A stretch of DNA of 64,000 bases, taken from Setomelanomma holmii. Lineage: Eukaryota > Ascomycota > Dothideomycetes > Pleosporales > Phaeosphaeriaceae. Shown in pieces: positions 19,872 through 30,588 of the stretch (positions are counted from its first letter, which is position 1; every line of letters starts with the position of its first letter). The notes under the pieces were generated by a model. It was given only the letters and a program-made list of their open reading frames with translations, did no database searches and was not told where the DNA came from. The stretch lies in assembly GCA_010015745.1 (NCBI GenBank), contig ML978298.1, forward strand, positions 1 through 64,000, read 5' to 3'. A program made the translations under genes and the position numbers.

Positions 19872-22433
19872 ATGAATACTAGCGTCTCTGCCTACACCAC
19901 CCTCGAGTCGCTGCTGCTGTTCCAGTGCCTGCATGCCTATGGCGTCGGCACCGCCGTCTTCAACAGGATCTCGGATCTGCTGAAGAAGAACCCCGACATC
20001 ACCGGCCACAAGTACTTCCAGAGCGGCCGTCTGGGCCCGGATGCGCTGCGCAACTTTTATCTGGAGCGACTCCGGAGGGAGATTGAGCATGAGCAGTCCG
20101 ACTTTGCTGGGGAAACCAACGGCGATGTCGCGAACCCACGGAAGCGCAAGAAGGCGAGCCCAGCACTGCCCACAGTCCAGGAATCGGTACAGCACCAGCA
20201 TCTCATTCCAAAACTTGTCAACAAGCTCTACACCTCATACCGCAACGAAGCCATCGAGCAGATCCGGGCCGAGGAGGAGCGATGGGACAAGTTGCAGCGC
20301 GAGATAAAGAGCATCGAGCGTGGAGAATGGGACGAGCAGCTGCGCGAACGAGCAAACGGCAGGACATCGTCATCGCGGAGCCCAACCCTTCCACGGAAAT
20401 CACCACATTTGGCGCAGAAGCCTCTGCAGCCCGATACAAGTCCGCAACTGTCTCAGAACGGCGTCAGTGGAGGACAACATGGCGATGCGTCGACCTCAGA
20501 CGGCCAACAGCCCCGTTTGGAGCCTCCTAGGGTTGTGGCAGCGCAGAATGGACAGACCAGCACGTCTTCGCAAAAGAAGAGTGGTGCTGTAGACCAGCGA
20601 CGGACGAGCGCACCTCAGTCGCTCGCTCCATCTGCATCTCTACAGCCTGTGCAAGGGCAACCTCTGACACCACCGCCGCCTCGATTTCAGCCGCCTCCAA
20701 ACCCACCCTACAATGGTGCCCCGTCCCCGAATGCGCCATATCCTCCTGGACAGCAGCACACACCTCACCATATCCCGCGCCAACCGAGTCCACACTCAAT
20801 CTATCCTCCGTCCCCTGTAGGCCATCATGGACCACCCCTCCAGCCCGTGCCACCCTATGGAAACAATGGGGTTCCGCAGTATGGCGCGCCGCCTGGCGCA
20901 CCGTCGCAGTACTCTCCAAGTCACCAGCGCTATCCACATCAGCCTCCAGGTCCACACTCGCCAGGTGTCCAAGGTCAACAACAACGGCAGCAGTATCCAC
21001 ATCCCATACAACAGCAACATCCAGCACATGCGGCACATTATGCCCAACCGCCTCCTCAAGCTGGATTCATGCTGCCACCCTTTCAAGTCGCTCCTCAAGA
21101 CCCCACGCGCATGCACCCTCAGTCACCGGCATCGCCGCACTACCCTCAGGTGTCAACACCCGCAGGCCATCGACACCAACCACAAGCGGGGCGATCAAAT
21201 GTGCAGACACCAGGGCCTGGCAGACCACCTATGCACCCTCTCGTTACGCAGGCCAGACATTCTTTCTCTACGCCAGTAAACAACCGCTCACCTCAAAGCG
21301 CCATGGGCACTCCTCTTTCCGCAAAGAGCTTGTGGAAGAAGTCAATGAGCTTTGCTGGGACTCCTGTTGCAAGCCCGCGTCCAATACCGGAACCAATCGA
21401 TGATTTCGTACCACTTGCTACACCAAAACAGAGTCCTCCCAAGTCTAAATCACAGAGAAAGTCGCGTGCCAAGGGCAAGGCCAAAGAGGATACGGTACCC
21501 AGTGATGAGCCAGCGGCAGATGCAGCGACGCCATCCGAGCCTCATTTGGAGGAGTTAGCGATGGAGCCAGAGACACGGTCAGGTCGGTCCCGGCGTAGAG
21601 CACCACCGAGAAAGAACAGACCTGGCAGTATCGCATCTTCTCGTGCCGGTGGCTCAGTGCGAGATCGCAGCCGAAGCCAGTCCATCCTGTCGCACACGGA
21701 GACAGTCGCTGCTGACAACGAGTCCCAAGCTGGCCATCGGATAAAATCCGAGCGTGGAAACTCTGTAGATGCCATTGAAGAAGAAGCTGTCGACACACCA
21801 TCGCAAATGACCACGCGCCGGCGAGGTGCACCATCGAGACGCAAGCGCACTGCGCGAGATGCGTCACTAGATGAACCAGAAGATCAATTCAGCACGCCTG
21901 GCCTACCACGGACGATCACTGCACCTCGCTACTTCGCACGCACGTGCGCTCCTATCATGAATGACATCCAGTCTCACAAGCATGCATCGACGTTCTCCTC
22001 GGCTGTACGCGCCAAGGATGCAGAAGGCTACTACGACATTATCAAGCGCCCGACTGACCTCAAATCGATTCAAAAAGCCATTGGCGTCGGTGCGAAGCAG
22101 GTATCAGCAGCGGCGACTGACACGCCCATCGGTAGTCCCGGTGGCGGCGGAGGCGTCGTCGAGCTCCCTGTAACCTCCGACAACATGCCACCCAAATCTA
22201 TCGTCAATGCCGCGCAATTAGAAAAGGAGCTCATGCGCATGTTTGTCAATGCTGTCATGTTCAATCCTGGCGAAGACGGGGTCGTAGAAGACGCGCGAGA
22301 AATGTTCGAGACGGTACAGCACAGCGTGAGCAGTTGGCGCAATGTCGAGCGATCAAGTGGTAGGACTGAAGTCGAGGATACGCCGACTATCGAGGAGGAC
22401 GAAGCGCCTGTGGGCAAGAGGAGGAAGGTTTAG
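19872..22433 (+). CDS. Bromodomain protein, BRD8/Bdc1-like (probable NuA4 subunit)
   Basis: A single exon of 853 residues. The N-terminus (YTTLESLLLFQCLHAYG, then VFNRISDLLKKNP) and a helical part to about 155 (LYTSYRNEAIEQIRAEEERW) match the conserved N-terminal region of BRD8/Bdc1-type proteins. Residues about 160-480 are a long Pro/Gln/Ser-rich disordered segment; 500-650 is basic with several RSRR/KRKRT-type nuclear signals. The C-terminal bromodomain (about 680-825) has FARTCAPIMNDI, YYDIIKRPTDLKSI and MFVNAVMFNPGED, with the acetyl-lysine Asn in the last motif and a Gly-rich insertion in its middle loop. The protein ends in GKRRKV. Bdc1/BRD8 belongs to the NuA4/TIP60 acetyltransferase complex; that role is inferred. 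Confidence 0.85.
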   Translation: MNTSVSAYTTLESLLLFQCLHAYGVGTAVFNRISDLLKKNPDITGHKYFQSGRLGPDALRNFYLERLRREIEHEQSDFAGETNGDVANPRKRKKASPALPTVQESVQHQHLIPKLVNKLYTSYRNEAIEQIRAEEERWDKLQREIKSIERGEWDEQLRERANGRTSSSRSPTLPRKSPHLAQKPLQPDTSPQLSQNGVSGGQHGDASTSDGQQPRLEPPRVVAAQNGQTSTSSQKKSGAVDQRRTSAPQSLAPSASLQPVQGQPLTPPPPRFQPPPNPPYNGAPSPNAPYPPGQQHTPHHIPRQPSPHSIYPPSPVGHHGPPLQPVPPYGNNGVPQYGAPPGAPSQYSPSHQRYPHQPPGPHSPGVQGQQQRQQYPHPIQQQHPAHAAHYAQPPPQAGFMLPPFQVAPQDPTRMHPQSPASPHYPQVSTPAGHRHQPQAGRSNVQTPGPGRPPMHPLVTQARHSFSTPVNNRSPQSAMGTPLSAKSLWKKSMSFAGTPVASPRPIPEPIDDFVPLATPKQSPPKSKSQRKSRAKGKAKEDTVPSDEPAADAATPSEPHLEELAMEPETRSGRSRRRAPPRKNRPGSIASSRAGGSVRDRSRSQSILSHTETVAADNESQAGHRIKSERGNSVDAIEEEAVDTPSQMTTRRRGAPSRRKRTARDASLDEPEDQFSTPGLPRTITAPRYFARTCAPIMNDIQSHKHASTFSSAVRAKDAEGYYDIIKRPTDLKSIQKAIGVGAKQVSAAATDTPIGSPGGGGGVVELPVTSDNMPPKSIVNAAQLEKELMRMFVNAVMFNPGEDGVVEDAREMFETVQHSVSSWRNVERSSGRTEVEDTPTIEEDEAPVGKRRKV

Positions 22434-22839
22434 TATACCCATGCCCGGTTGTATGAGAGAACTGCAAGGTCGAGGTAATAGAGAATTTTAATTGACATTG
22501 AAACTATTATCTTGCTTCGAGGCTGTTTTGTGCTTGTGTGATGTTGCATTCGCTCTCGTTCCAGGATCGCTGATCTGCAATGCCTTTCGGTCACCGAAGC
22601 TCAAAATAGCCACGAGGCACATGGAGCCAAGCAAAAACGAAAGTCTTACTCTTACCCATGCCATGCTCTCAAAGCCGCACTCACCAAAGGTACTTGAAAG
22701 ATGACCAACCCGTTCAAGTTCAAATTCAAATCATGAGATTTCAGAATCGGCGATAGGTACCTGCCTGTCAAGCAAGGCGTCTTTATGAGCACGATCTATT
22801 CTCAACCTCCTTCTTCACAATCATACGCATACACAAGAC
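22434..22839. other. Intergenic, no feature seen
   Basis: 3' flank of the bromodomain gene and promoter of the EBP-like gene. Confidence 0.4.
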
Positions 22840-23586
22840 ATGCCACTCCATCACTCCCCCTCCCCCTTCATCCTCATATGGACCTCCATCCTAATCCCCT
22901 TCCTAACATACGACTCCGCGTACATCTTCCTGCGCCCGCACTCCTTCTCCGGCGGCGCATACGCACACTACTTCTCACACATGCGCGAAGGCGCCGCCGT
23001 CGATAAACTGTACTCTGAAGCGGCCTGGCGCGCGGGGGATGATGGCGCGATTGTTGCGCAGGGTGTGTTGGCGTGTGTTGAGGTGGGGCTATTTTGTCTT
23101 TATCTTGGGCTGGTCGTAAGGAGTGTTGGGGCTGGTGGGCTAGTTAGGAGACAGATGGTGGGAGGGAGGGAGGGGCCGTGGGCGGTGTTGGTTGGGTTTA
23201 CGGCTGGGGTGTTGGATGTTATCAAGACGGGGCATTACTGTGAGTTTGTTCAATTCCGATATCTGTTTAATTGTGGTGGGGATGGGAATGTAGGGGACGA
23301 TTCAAGAGAGAAATAGGCTGATGTGGCATGTGTGCATAGTTTTGAGAGAGGTTAGCAATGGGTTTAGATACACTGGGCACAATGAGCCGCATCCGTTGAT
23401 GACGGGGTGGGGGATTTTCATGTAAGTATCGATGGCCCTATGGAGAGAAGTGATAGATACTGATGTTCGGGATGTAGGTATTTGTGGATGGCCATGAACT
23501 GTTTCGTAATGGTGCGGTTTGGGAGGGATATTCTGAGAGGATTGAATGACGGCGAAGGTTTATCGGAGCAGAAGAAGGGCAAATGA
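22840..23586 (+). CDS. EXPERA/emopamil-binding-protein-like membrane protein
   Basis: Three exons (22840-23239, 23340-23421, 23478-23586) with GTGAGT and GTAAGT donors give 196 residues. Four hydrophobic spans are seen. The pattern follows human EBP through its length: YDSAYIFLRPHSF for span 2, LYSEAAWRAGDDGAIVAQGV before a conserved Glu (ACVEVG), then DVIKTGHYFLREVSNGFRY and a last span with the conserved Asn (WMAMNCFV). EBP is a sterol delta8-delta7 isomerase of the endoplasmic reticulum. Fungi use the unrelated ERG2 for that step, so the substrate here is unknown. The His and Glu of the first active-site span appear replaced (see findings). The intron choice at 23240-23339 is fixed by phase and avoids the stop in the retained form. 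Confidence 0.72.
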
Positions 23587-23810
23587 AGCTGATATAAGGC
23601 GTTGGTCATGCTATCTGACACTTTTGTGTCTATAATGATCATGTAATAGATACAAGTACAATCCTGCTTCCCTCGTGTGATGGGTCGTACTAGTACAGGT
23701 AAGGAGAATGGAATTGAATATCAAGAAAGGAAACCACACCACCAGCCACACTTTCGTCTCCCAGTCTAAGTCAGCTCCTCAAGGGGAGGCAAGCCTCACC
23801 AGATCTCGAC

Positions 23811-24679
23811 TCAGAAACCATACATATACAAGTAGGAAGACAGGAACAACGCCCAGGACAATGCTCCAAGCGGTGTCACTCGCTCTGATGCATTCTGGAA
23901 CGCCTCAGTTGGCGGCGTTGGCGGAGAGTCAGTCTTCTGAGTCTGCGCGTCAGGCAAACTAATGACAATCATTAGCGCCTCCATCGGCGAAGCCCAAGTC
24001 GACTGACTCACGCGTAAATCCAGTACTGCGCCTCGTACTTGACAGTCACGATGTCACCGGCAGCTTTGCCCTCACAGCTACTCGGCGCCAGACCACCAAC
24101 GGTGTTGAGGCGGTAGATTTGCTTGACCGAGCTAGTTGAGCCTTGGGCCTGGGCTTCGAGACGGAGCCATTTGACATCGGCGGTAGACGAGGGAGCATTG
24201 CAGTCTTCGACTTTCTTGGCTTGTGTGTTACCTAGGCCAACAATGTCGAAGTCGGGTGTAGTGGTGTCGAGGAAGAAGTGCGCTCCAATGGACTTGGCAG
24301 ACTCCTCGATAGTGCCAAGCGCTGTAGTGCTGGCTGTAGGATCGGAGGAGAGCGCGCATGAAGCGTCGAAGAGTTGTGCGACGGCACCGATGGCAGATGG
24401 GGCCGCGGTGAGGTTGGCGCCACAGGTATAGTTCTGTGTGCCTTGGCCGAGTGCGATTAGGACCAGTTGGGTATCAGATGCTGGTGGTTGAAGGGTACTG
24501 GCGGGCTGTGATAGGCCCGAGAGGTCACACGATGGTGTTGCAGGCGCTGTGCCCGGCGTTGTGCTATTGATGGCGGTTTCGTTTGCGCAACGGCGGAAAT
24601 GGTGCGCTGGTAGGCGAGATGGTGCTGCAAAGACAGTGTAGAGCAAGGTGGCTGCCGTGAGAACGATTGATGTATGCAT
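23811..24679 (-). CDS. Secreted DUF3455 protein, possible GPI-anchored splice form
   Basis: A signal peptide (MHTSIVLTAATLLYTVFAAP) is followed by a DUF3455 domain (QLVLIALGQGTQNYTCGANL, IGAHFFLD, VKWLRLEAQAQG, IYRLNTVGGLAP, YEAQYWIYA). The unspliced frame ends at 24008 with 223 residues. However, the stop TGA is part of a perfect donor (GC/GTGAGT), followed by a GCTAATG branch and CATTAG acceptor. Splicing 23959-24011 adds 48 residues ending in a hydrophobic tail (LGALSWALFLSSYLYMYGF) after a Ser/Thr/Pro linker, that is, a GPI-anchor signal, for 271 residues in total. DUF3455 proteins are secreted fungal proteins of unknown function. I annotate the spliced form, with exons 24679-24012 and 23958-23811. 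Confidence 0.75.
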
Positions 24680-26187
24680 CTTGAGGACGGGTGTGGTCGT
24701 AGTATTAAGGTTTTGTAGGAGAAGAATGTTTTGTAGTAAATGAACGAGGAGCTACCAGAGCCCGAGAAGCGAATGAAAAGGAGAGTAAATGGAAGTTCGA
24801 AGCCAATGGCAGAAAGATGGAAGCGCGCTGGAGTTGGACTTTGATGAGAATAACGGCGGTCATATATAGTTGGCCATGTTCGTAGGCTCACAACGTTTTC
24901 CGGCCGCATGGAAATAGATTGCGACCCTGCAGCCATCCTTGGGCCATGGGTTCATGTGGAGGATGCACTTCTCAAACACATGTGTTGTGGTTGTGCATGG
25001 TCGTACTGTTTCGTCAGAGATCCTCTGGGCAGAGGTTGCGATGAAAGTATGCTGAAGGCCCTACAACCCGCGTCCTGAAGCGTGTTTGAAGTCTTGCGCA
25101 AGGGTTTGGCGTAGATTGTTGACTTCGAGTTGAAACTTCTTCCCAGCCCTTCCGATAAACACTGCTGGTGCGACGAGCTAACGGGCCGTTCACGAGGGTC
25201 GCACAGGCAATATTGACCCACCAAACCGTTGGTGATGGTTGACGATCGCGAGCTCTTCTGTGTTTGCGATGTTAGTTACGCTGGAAACATCGCTCTGTAA
25301 CGGTTGCAGCGTCTTTTGGACCATTTCGCGTGATGTCCTATCGCGAGGAGACTACAATTCCAACTTCATTAATTGCAGTGTAGCATATTGGAAGATGGAC
25401 CTACGCGGAATAGGAAGTTCTTCTCTCAGCTGTCGGTCCGGATGTGGCAAGTGTACAAGTTGGTGGCAGTTGAAACGGTACCTGCAGAACTTGACGCGTA
25501 CGATGAAACGCACCCAACAGCAGCACCTTCGAAAGCCACAGCTCGTGTAAGCTCGATGAAACAATCGCGGGCGCCGCCCGTGTGCGCCTAAGGCATTGCG
25601 GCGAGGCAGCAGGATGAAGATGCTTTTGCCTCAATTGCAAAATGAGTCGAAGGACATGTCCCGCACTTCGTCCGCATTCCTTCGGTTGGCCTTCAAACGT
25701 CGACGTAACAGAAGTCCTAGGCGTAAGAAAATAGCCTGCATTAGCGAAGGAGTCCAGAAGCACCGAGTCGCGACCGGCATCCCCAGACTCTGCTTGTGAG
25801 GGCACCGTGCTTCCAGCGGATGTCGGCAATATGGCTAGGCGAACAGCACGCTCAACGCGCACTCGCCACGGGTCAGGTCAAATCATGGGCCTGGAATTCG
25901 GACCAGCATGATGCGTGAGGCAATATCTGGGTACCTAATAATCTTTGGAGATAGCAACGCCGTTGACCTTGGAAAGCTTCGGTGGCTCGCGCTGCGCGCC
26001 ATCCGAGCGGCCAAACGGAGAAGGAGTGACGTGGACCGATCCATTCTTCGTACAGACGAATCGGGGCTAGTGCGCATTCACTCCGCCTTCGAGCTCCACG
26101 CGTTGCGCCTCGCCCCAGAACCTGATAATAATCTGGGGAAGCTCACAGGCTTCACCGACATGCTCCCATTTTCTTTCAAACTGTGTT
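24680..26187. other. 1.5-kb stretch without a supported gene
   Basis: Several frames of 70-150 codons on both strands (for example 25401-25862 on minus and 25908-26279 on plus), but none with recognisable motifs or splice signals. It could hold the decayed N-terminal part of the ankyrin gene to the right; I could not demonstrate that. Confidence 0.4.
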
Positions 26188-29100
26188 ATGGAGCAAAGAA
26201 TCACACTGCAAGACCTCATCCGGGGGGCTGGCGTGGCGCAGGATGTTACCCGACAGCCTTGTCTACCCGCCCCGTCTGAGACTGCTGTCATTGCGAGCGA
26301 AGAGGATCATGTGCAAGCGAAAAACATATTACTGGACCGAAGAGCAAAAAATCCCGAGAAGAAGGATGTCTTGAAACGGATATTCAGCAGCTCCAAGGAC
26401 AAGAAGGAGTCGCAGGATCCCCCTCAGTTCTCCCAAGAAGAGTTGGACCAGGCACTGTCTGCCGTCCTTCGAGGTCCCACAACCAACCCTGGTCTTACGC
26501 AAGCTTTCATAGACCTGGGCGCAAAGGTCAACTTTATCGAGGCTCCTGAAAAGAAGAGACGGCAAAGTAATCAGTCCAACACCGGCCTTCGAAGGAGAAG
26601 CACTGTGCTGCAACAAGCCGCCACACTACGTCGCCCAACCTGTGTTAGCCTGCTTGCGGGGTCTGGAGCAGACCAAACCACACTAGACGAGGGCTTGAAG
26701 GCGGCTTTGGCTTCGAATGACCTGGAATGCATCCAAGAGTTGTTGAGATATGGAGCAGATCTTAACAAGTTCCCCAACGCATTGGCCAATGCAGTGCGAA
26801 CGAATGATCAAAACTTCGTCCGGACGCTGCTTAGAGCACCGAAAGCCTTACAGCCCAAGATCATTTCATCATGTTTGCCAGCAGCCGTACAGCAGATGTC
26901 CGAGCCAATCGTCTCTCTTCTGATCGCATACGGTGCGGATCCCAACTTCGACTCCTCCAGCGCGGTGAACATGGCCATCGGCCAGCAAGACTACAGAATG
27001 ACGCTCGCACTGGTTGCAGGGCCCATTTCTCTGACGCAAGTCACCCTGCAACGCTTGCTCGATACGACCATGAGGCTTCCGACGTGCGAGGCTCAACTCC
27101 AATTCCTCCAAGTTCTTCTCTGTTGTGGGCTGAATTCCGACAGTATAGGGCTTCCCGATTTTCTTGTATGCCGGACTAAGAGAAATGACACCACCGGAGT
27201 TTTGATGATGATCAGCTTCGGTGTGTCTACAGCAACCAACGAGGCGGAATGTCTCAGGGTGGCTTTTTCGAATTCGAACTGGAAATTGGTGGAAGCAATT
27301 CTCCAAACACCCATCTCGTCACAACAAGCATCGGCTGCGCTAGCAGCTATCCCTACGAACGCACCACGGCCTAACCGACTTCATGTAATCCAATTACTAC
27401 TTCATAAAGGTGCAACAGGGTCAGCGTTGGAATCATGGCTTACACGAGCCGTCCAAGATGGGGACAGCGCGTTGATGGATCTGTTGCTCAGAGCGGGCAC
27501 GCCCGTCTCTTCGAATAATGACAGCCCGATCTTCGCCGCCTTATCGAGGAAAGACATGCGCAGTTTGCAAATGCTGCTGAACACTAGTCCACCTCCCGAA
27601 GTCCTAGCAAGAGGATTTCCACTACTGCAGAATGGATACACCGCTTCTGAAAAGCTTGCCGTATCAAGCTTGCTTCTCCAACATGGTGCAAGAGGGCCTG
27701 AAGTTGATGAAGCTCTGATTGACAGCGTAGCTGATACTTCATCGACCCGTGATCCCGCTCTCATCACTGAGCTCGTCCGACGAGGAGCGAATGTCAGCTA
27801 CAATAATGGCAAGGTGCTTCAGTTGGCTGCATCACAAGTCGATTTATCCCTACTGCATTTGTTGTGCAACGCAAGACCTACCTCTAAAGCAGCCTCTGTG
27901 GCTCTTACTCTAGCCTTCGATGCGAACGGCAACCGACACGCAAGAACTGCTAATATCATCGACCTTCTTATCGCACATGACATTGATGAAGACGCGGCAC
28001 GCCAAGCCTTAGAGCTTGCTATCAAGGGAGGGCCGGAGAACATCGATATCATCAAACGGCTTATCGCTACAAACATTAGGCTGTTGAGTCCCGCCTTCGA
28101 ATTCACAACTGCGATTGAGGATCCGAAGCAGAAAGCGCCCATTTTCGAAGCTTTGCTGAAGATGGGTGTCGGCCAAGAAGCTCTCGATAGAGCGCTTGCC
28201 GCGGAGACTCGTCATGCCGTTTCCAACAAAGACACCACCAGCACAAGGATGCTAGTAGAAAAGGGAGCTTCTGTGAGTCACAACGATGGCGAAGCTTTGA
28301 CTGTTGCTGCGGCTTCAAGAGACAGTGCGCTAACGACGCTTCTTCTCAGTGGGAAACAACGACCGTCGCCTTCTAGCGTAACGAAAGCGTTTCGAGTTCT
28401 ATTCGGCCCTCGAGGCCACTCAAAAGCTGATATCACCGATCACGACCTCAAAATAGTGCAAGAGCTGCTTCCGCGAGGTGTCGAACAGCCTGCCATCGAT
28501 ATGGCACTGCGCATTGCACTTTCGAGCCCACTCAGCAGTCATTCTGAGTCTTTGATAGACTTACTACTTCAGCACAATGCGAATGTGAATACCGCAAACG
28601 GAACTTGTTTTGTTTTCGCAGCGCAAAAGCACCATACAATTTTCGAAAAGCTCATGCTTCATGGACCGAACTTCAGCGTCATTGTTCTTGCACTTCTTTC
28701 CTCCAAACTTCCAGACGAATTAGCCATCACCTCAATAAAGTCATGTTTCGCAAATGGTTGCTTGTCCGATATGTTGGAAGCCGGCTCTTCTGGCCGCCAC
28801 AACACGCCAGTCTTGATACAGGCAATGCGGGAGTATCCGCGATGTGAGGCACTTGTAGCGACATTTCTCAATCATGGTTGCAATCCCGATATATCCGTCC
28901 GAGACGTCATTGTACCTTCGGTTGGAGAAGAGTCCGTATCGCCGCTACTGTGGGCACTGAATCAAGAGCAGAAAGGCGTCTCGGACTCCGTCATTACGGC
29001 CTTGTTGAAAGCCGGTTCCTCCGTGAATCGCGCGTCGTCCGTCTCGGAGACCGCACCAATCCATCTCATGGCTCGAGACGGTAGGAGTGAGCTAACGCAA

Positions 29101-30309
29101 GCGCTACTCATGCGGGGAGCTGATCCATTCGTACGGGACAAGTCGAAGCGAACAGCACTCTTTTACGCTAGCAGCGTCTCGAACATCTCGACTGTTCAAG
29201 TACTTGCCCCACACGCTCTGAAGAATGATGGAAGTCTTCACGAAGCGGCAAGATGTTTGCAGCTCGATGTCGCTACCCATCTCATCCAGTTTGGTCATCA
29301 GCCGAACTTCCCGTCCAGTCTGCACCAAGGCAGACATGCCTTGGGTGAACTGTGCCTCAATGCGCAGCTCACAACTGCAGGACATCGATCTAAAGCACGG
29401 CAGCTCATTACACTCTTTTTGAGCAATGGTGCAGACGCGAAGTTCAAAGCTCGCAATGAGAAATCTACTGTTCTTCTCGCCTTGGACAATCCATATAGCG
29501 CACTTGAGATCACTGAGGCACTACTCGAAACACAGATATGGGAAGAGCTAATCGACGAGAAGAACATGTACTGTGACCAAGCCGGTTTATGGTACTCACC
29601 TCTGAAATACGTCGAATTGGTCCCCTCACCAAGTCGAGCACCCCACAAACAAGCCCTCCTCGACCTCCTCCGCGACAAAGGCTGCGAGCCACGCTTCTAC
29701 TCAGAGTCCGCCATCCAACCCTCCGGCGCGATCGGCATCCCCAAACCCGTAGCTCGCCTCGTTGACCGCCAAAAAGAGCACGAACTCGCCCTCAAGCACG
29801 AAGCCGAACGCCACGCCCATCTCCGCACACTTGAAGAAACGACGCACAAAGACCACCTCCGCCGCCAACGCGAACAACAAGACGCTCAAGTCGCAGCCGC
29901 ACAACAAGCCGCAGCCCACCAAGCCCACCTCGAGGCCCAAACCCACGAAGCCTCGATCCGCCGCGTTCGAGACGCAGAACGCATGAAGCGCGGCGAAAAA
30001 GTAGCGTGGCACAACCTCATCATGGAGCAAGAAGCTGACGCCTCGTCACGCCGACAAGCGATGAAAGATCGCGAAAGTGCTGCTGCGGTGATTGCGAAGG
30101 GTAGGCTGATTGAGCAGCGTAAAGGGGAGCTAGAGCATAGGGCTGTTACGGAGCGCAAGATGTTGAAGGATAAGGAGGAGGTGTATGAGAGGAATGTCAA
30201 GAGGCAGATGGATGTGTTGAAGAGGGCGGATGAGAGTGCGCTTGTGCATGCGAGGGCGAGGCAGGAGAGGTTACCGATCGAAGGGGCGCAGTGGGGGAGT
30301 GTGGATTAG
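26188..30309 (+). CDS. Giant ankyrin-repeat protein with C-terminal coiled coil (1,373 aa)
   Basis: An intron-free frame of 1,373 codons. From about residue 85 to 1090 it is made of ankyrin-like repeats, many degenerate, recognisable by units such as QELLRYGADLN, SLLIAYGADPNFD, LLLHKGATGSALESW, LLLRAGTPV, LVRRGANVSYNNG and ALLMRGADPFVRDKSKRTAL. Residues about 1180-1365 are a highly charged helix rich in Glu, Arg, Lys, Gln and Ala (HEAERHAHLRTLEE, RRQREQQDAQ), predicting a long coiled coil, and the end is EGAQWGSVD. No catalytic domain or membrane span is seen. Such proteins act as interaction scaffolds. Fungal relatives are often larger with an N-terminal domain, so an N-terminal truncation is possible; 1.5 kb of gene-free sequence lies upstream. 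Confidence 0.85.
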   Translation: MEQRITLQDLIRGAGVAQDVTRQPCLPAPSETAVIASEEDHVQAKNILLDRRAKNPEKKDVLKRIFSSSKDKKESQDPPQFSQEELDQALSAVLRGPTTNPGLTQAFIDLGAKVNFIEAPEKKRRQSNQSNTGLRRRSTVLQQAATLRRPTCVSLLAGSGADQTTLDEGLKAALASNDLECIQELLRYGADLNKFPNALANAVRTNDQNFVRTLLRAPKALQPKIISSCLPAAVQQMSEPIVSLLIAYGADPNFDSSSAVNMAIGQQDYRMTLALVAGPISLTQVTLQRLLDTTMRLPTCEAQLQFLQVLLCCGLNSDSIGLPDFLVCRTKRNDTTGVLMMISFGVSTATNEAECLRVAFSNSNWKLVEAILQTPISSQQASAALAAIPTNAPRPNRLHVIQLLLHKGATGSALESWLTRAVQDGDSALMDLLLRAGTPVSSNNDSPIFAALSRKDMRSLQMLLNTSPPPEVLARGFPLLQNGYTASEKLAVSSLLLQHGARGPEVDEALIDSVADTSSTRDPALITELVRRGANVSYNNGKVLQLAASQVDLSLLHLLCNARPTSKAASVALTLAFDANGNRHARTANIIDLLIAHDIDEDAARQALELAIKGGPENIDIIKRLIATNIRLLSPAFEFTTAIEDPKQKAPIFEALLKMGVGQEALDRALAAETRHAVSNKDTTSTRMLVEKGASVSHNDGEALTVAAASRDSALTTLLLSGKQRPSPSSVTKAFRVLFGPRGHSKADITDHDLKIVQELLPRGVEQPAIDMALRIALSSPLSSHSESLIDLLLQHNANVNTANGTCFVFAAQKHHTIFEKLMLHGPNFSVIVLALLSSKLPDELAITSIKSCFANGCLSDMLEAGSSGRHNTPVLIQAMREYPRCEALVATFLNHGCNPDISVRDVIVPSVGEESVSPLLWALNQEQKGVSDSVITALLKAGSSVNRASSVSETAPIHLMARDGRSELTQALLMRGADPFVRDKSKRTALFYASSVSNISTVQVLAPHALKNDGSLHEAARCLQLDVATHLIQFGHQPNFPSSLHQGRHALGELCLNAQLTTAGHRSKARQLITLFLSNGADAKFKARNEKSTVLLALDNPYSALEITEALLETQIWEELIDEKNMYCDQAGLWYSPLKYVELVPSPSRAPHKQALLDLLRDKGCEPRFYSESAIQPSGAIGIPKPVARLVDRQKEHELALKHEAERHAHLRTLEETTHKDHLRRQREQQDAQVAAAQQAAAHQAHLEAQTHEASIRRVRDAERMKRGEKVAWHNLIMEQEADASSRRQAMKDRESAAAVIAKGRLIEQRKGELEHRAVTERKMLKDKEEVYERNVKRQMDVLKRADESALVHARARQERLPIEGAQWGSVD

Positions 30310-30588
30310 CATGGCGGGTTGGTATGGACCTGGATGGATCGGTGAGATATGGTGTGGAGTGGGATGAGATGGTGTTAGTTAGCATACGAGGTCATGTCTA
30401 GATTGAGAGGGTATATTTCGGCCAGGAGTTGGCGGCTCACTGAATCGGCGCTTGATATTTCGGATGCAGGTAATTTATAGTCCGCGACGCAAAATAATGA
30501 ATCATGATCTTTATCACTGGTGACTTGTCTACCATTCCTCCACATCTCTTCAAGTTCCAATCCACCTCTCATGTCCCCACTCCTTGTT

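Noticed and set aside
20527..21036. 169-codon antisense frame inside the bromodomain gene
   Set aside because: Lies opposite the low-complexity Pro/Gln-rich segment, which lacks stop complements; shadow.
29701..30030. 109-codon antisense frame inside the ankyrin gene
   Set aside because: Mirror of the regular coiled-coil codons on the other strand; not an independent gene.
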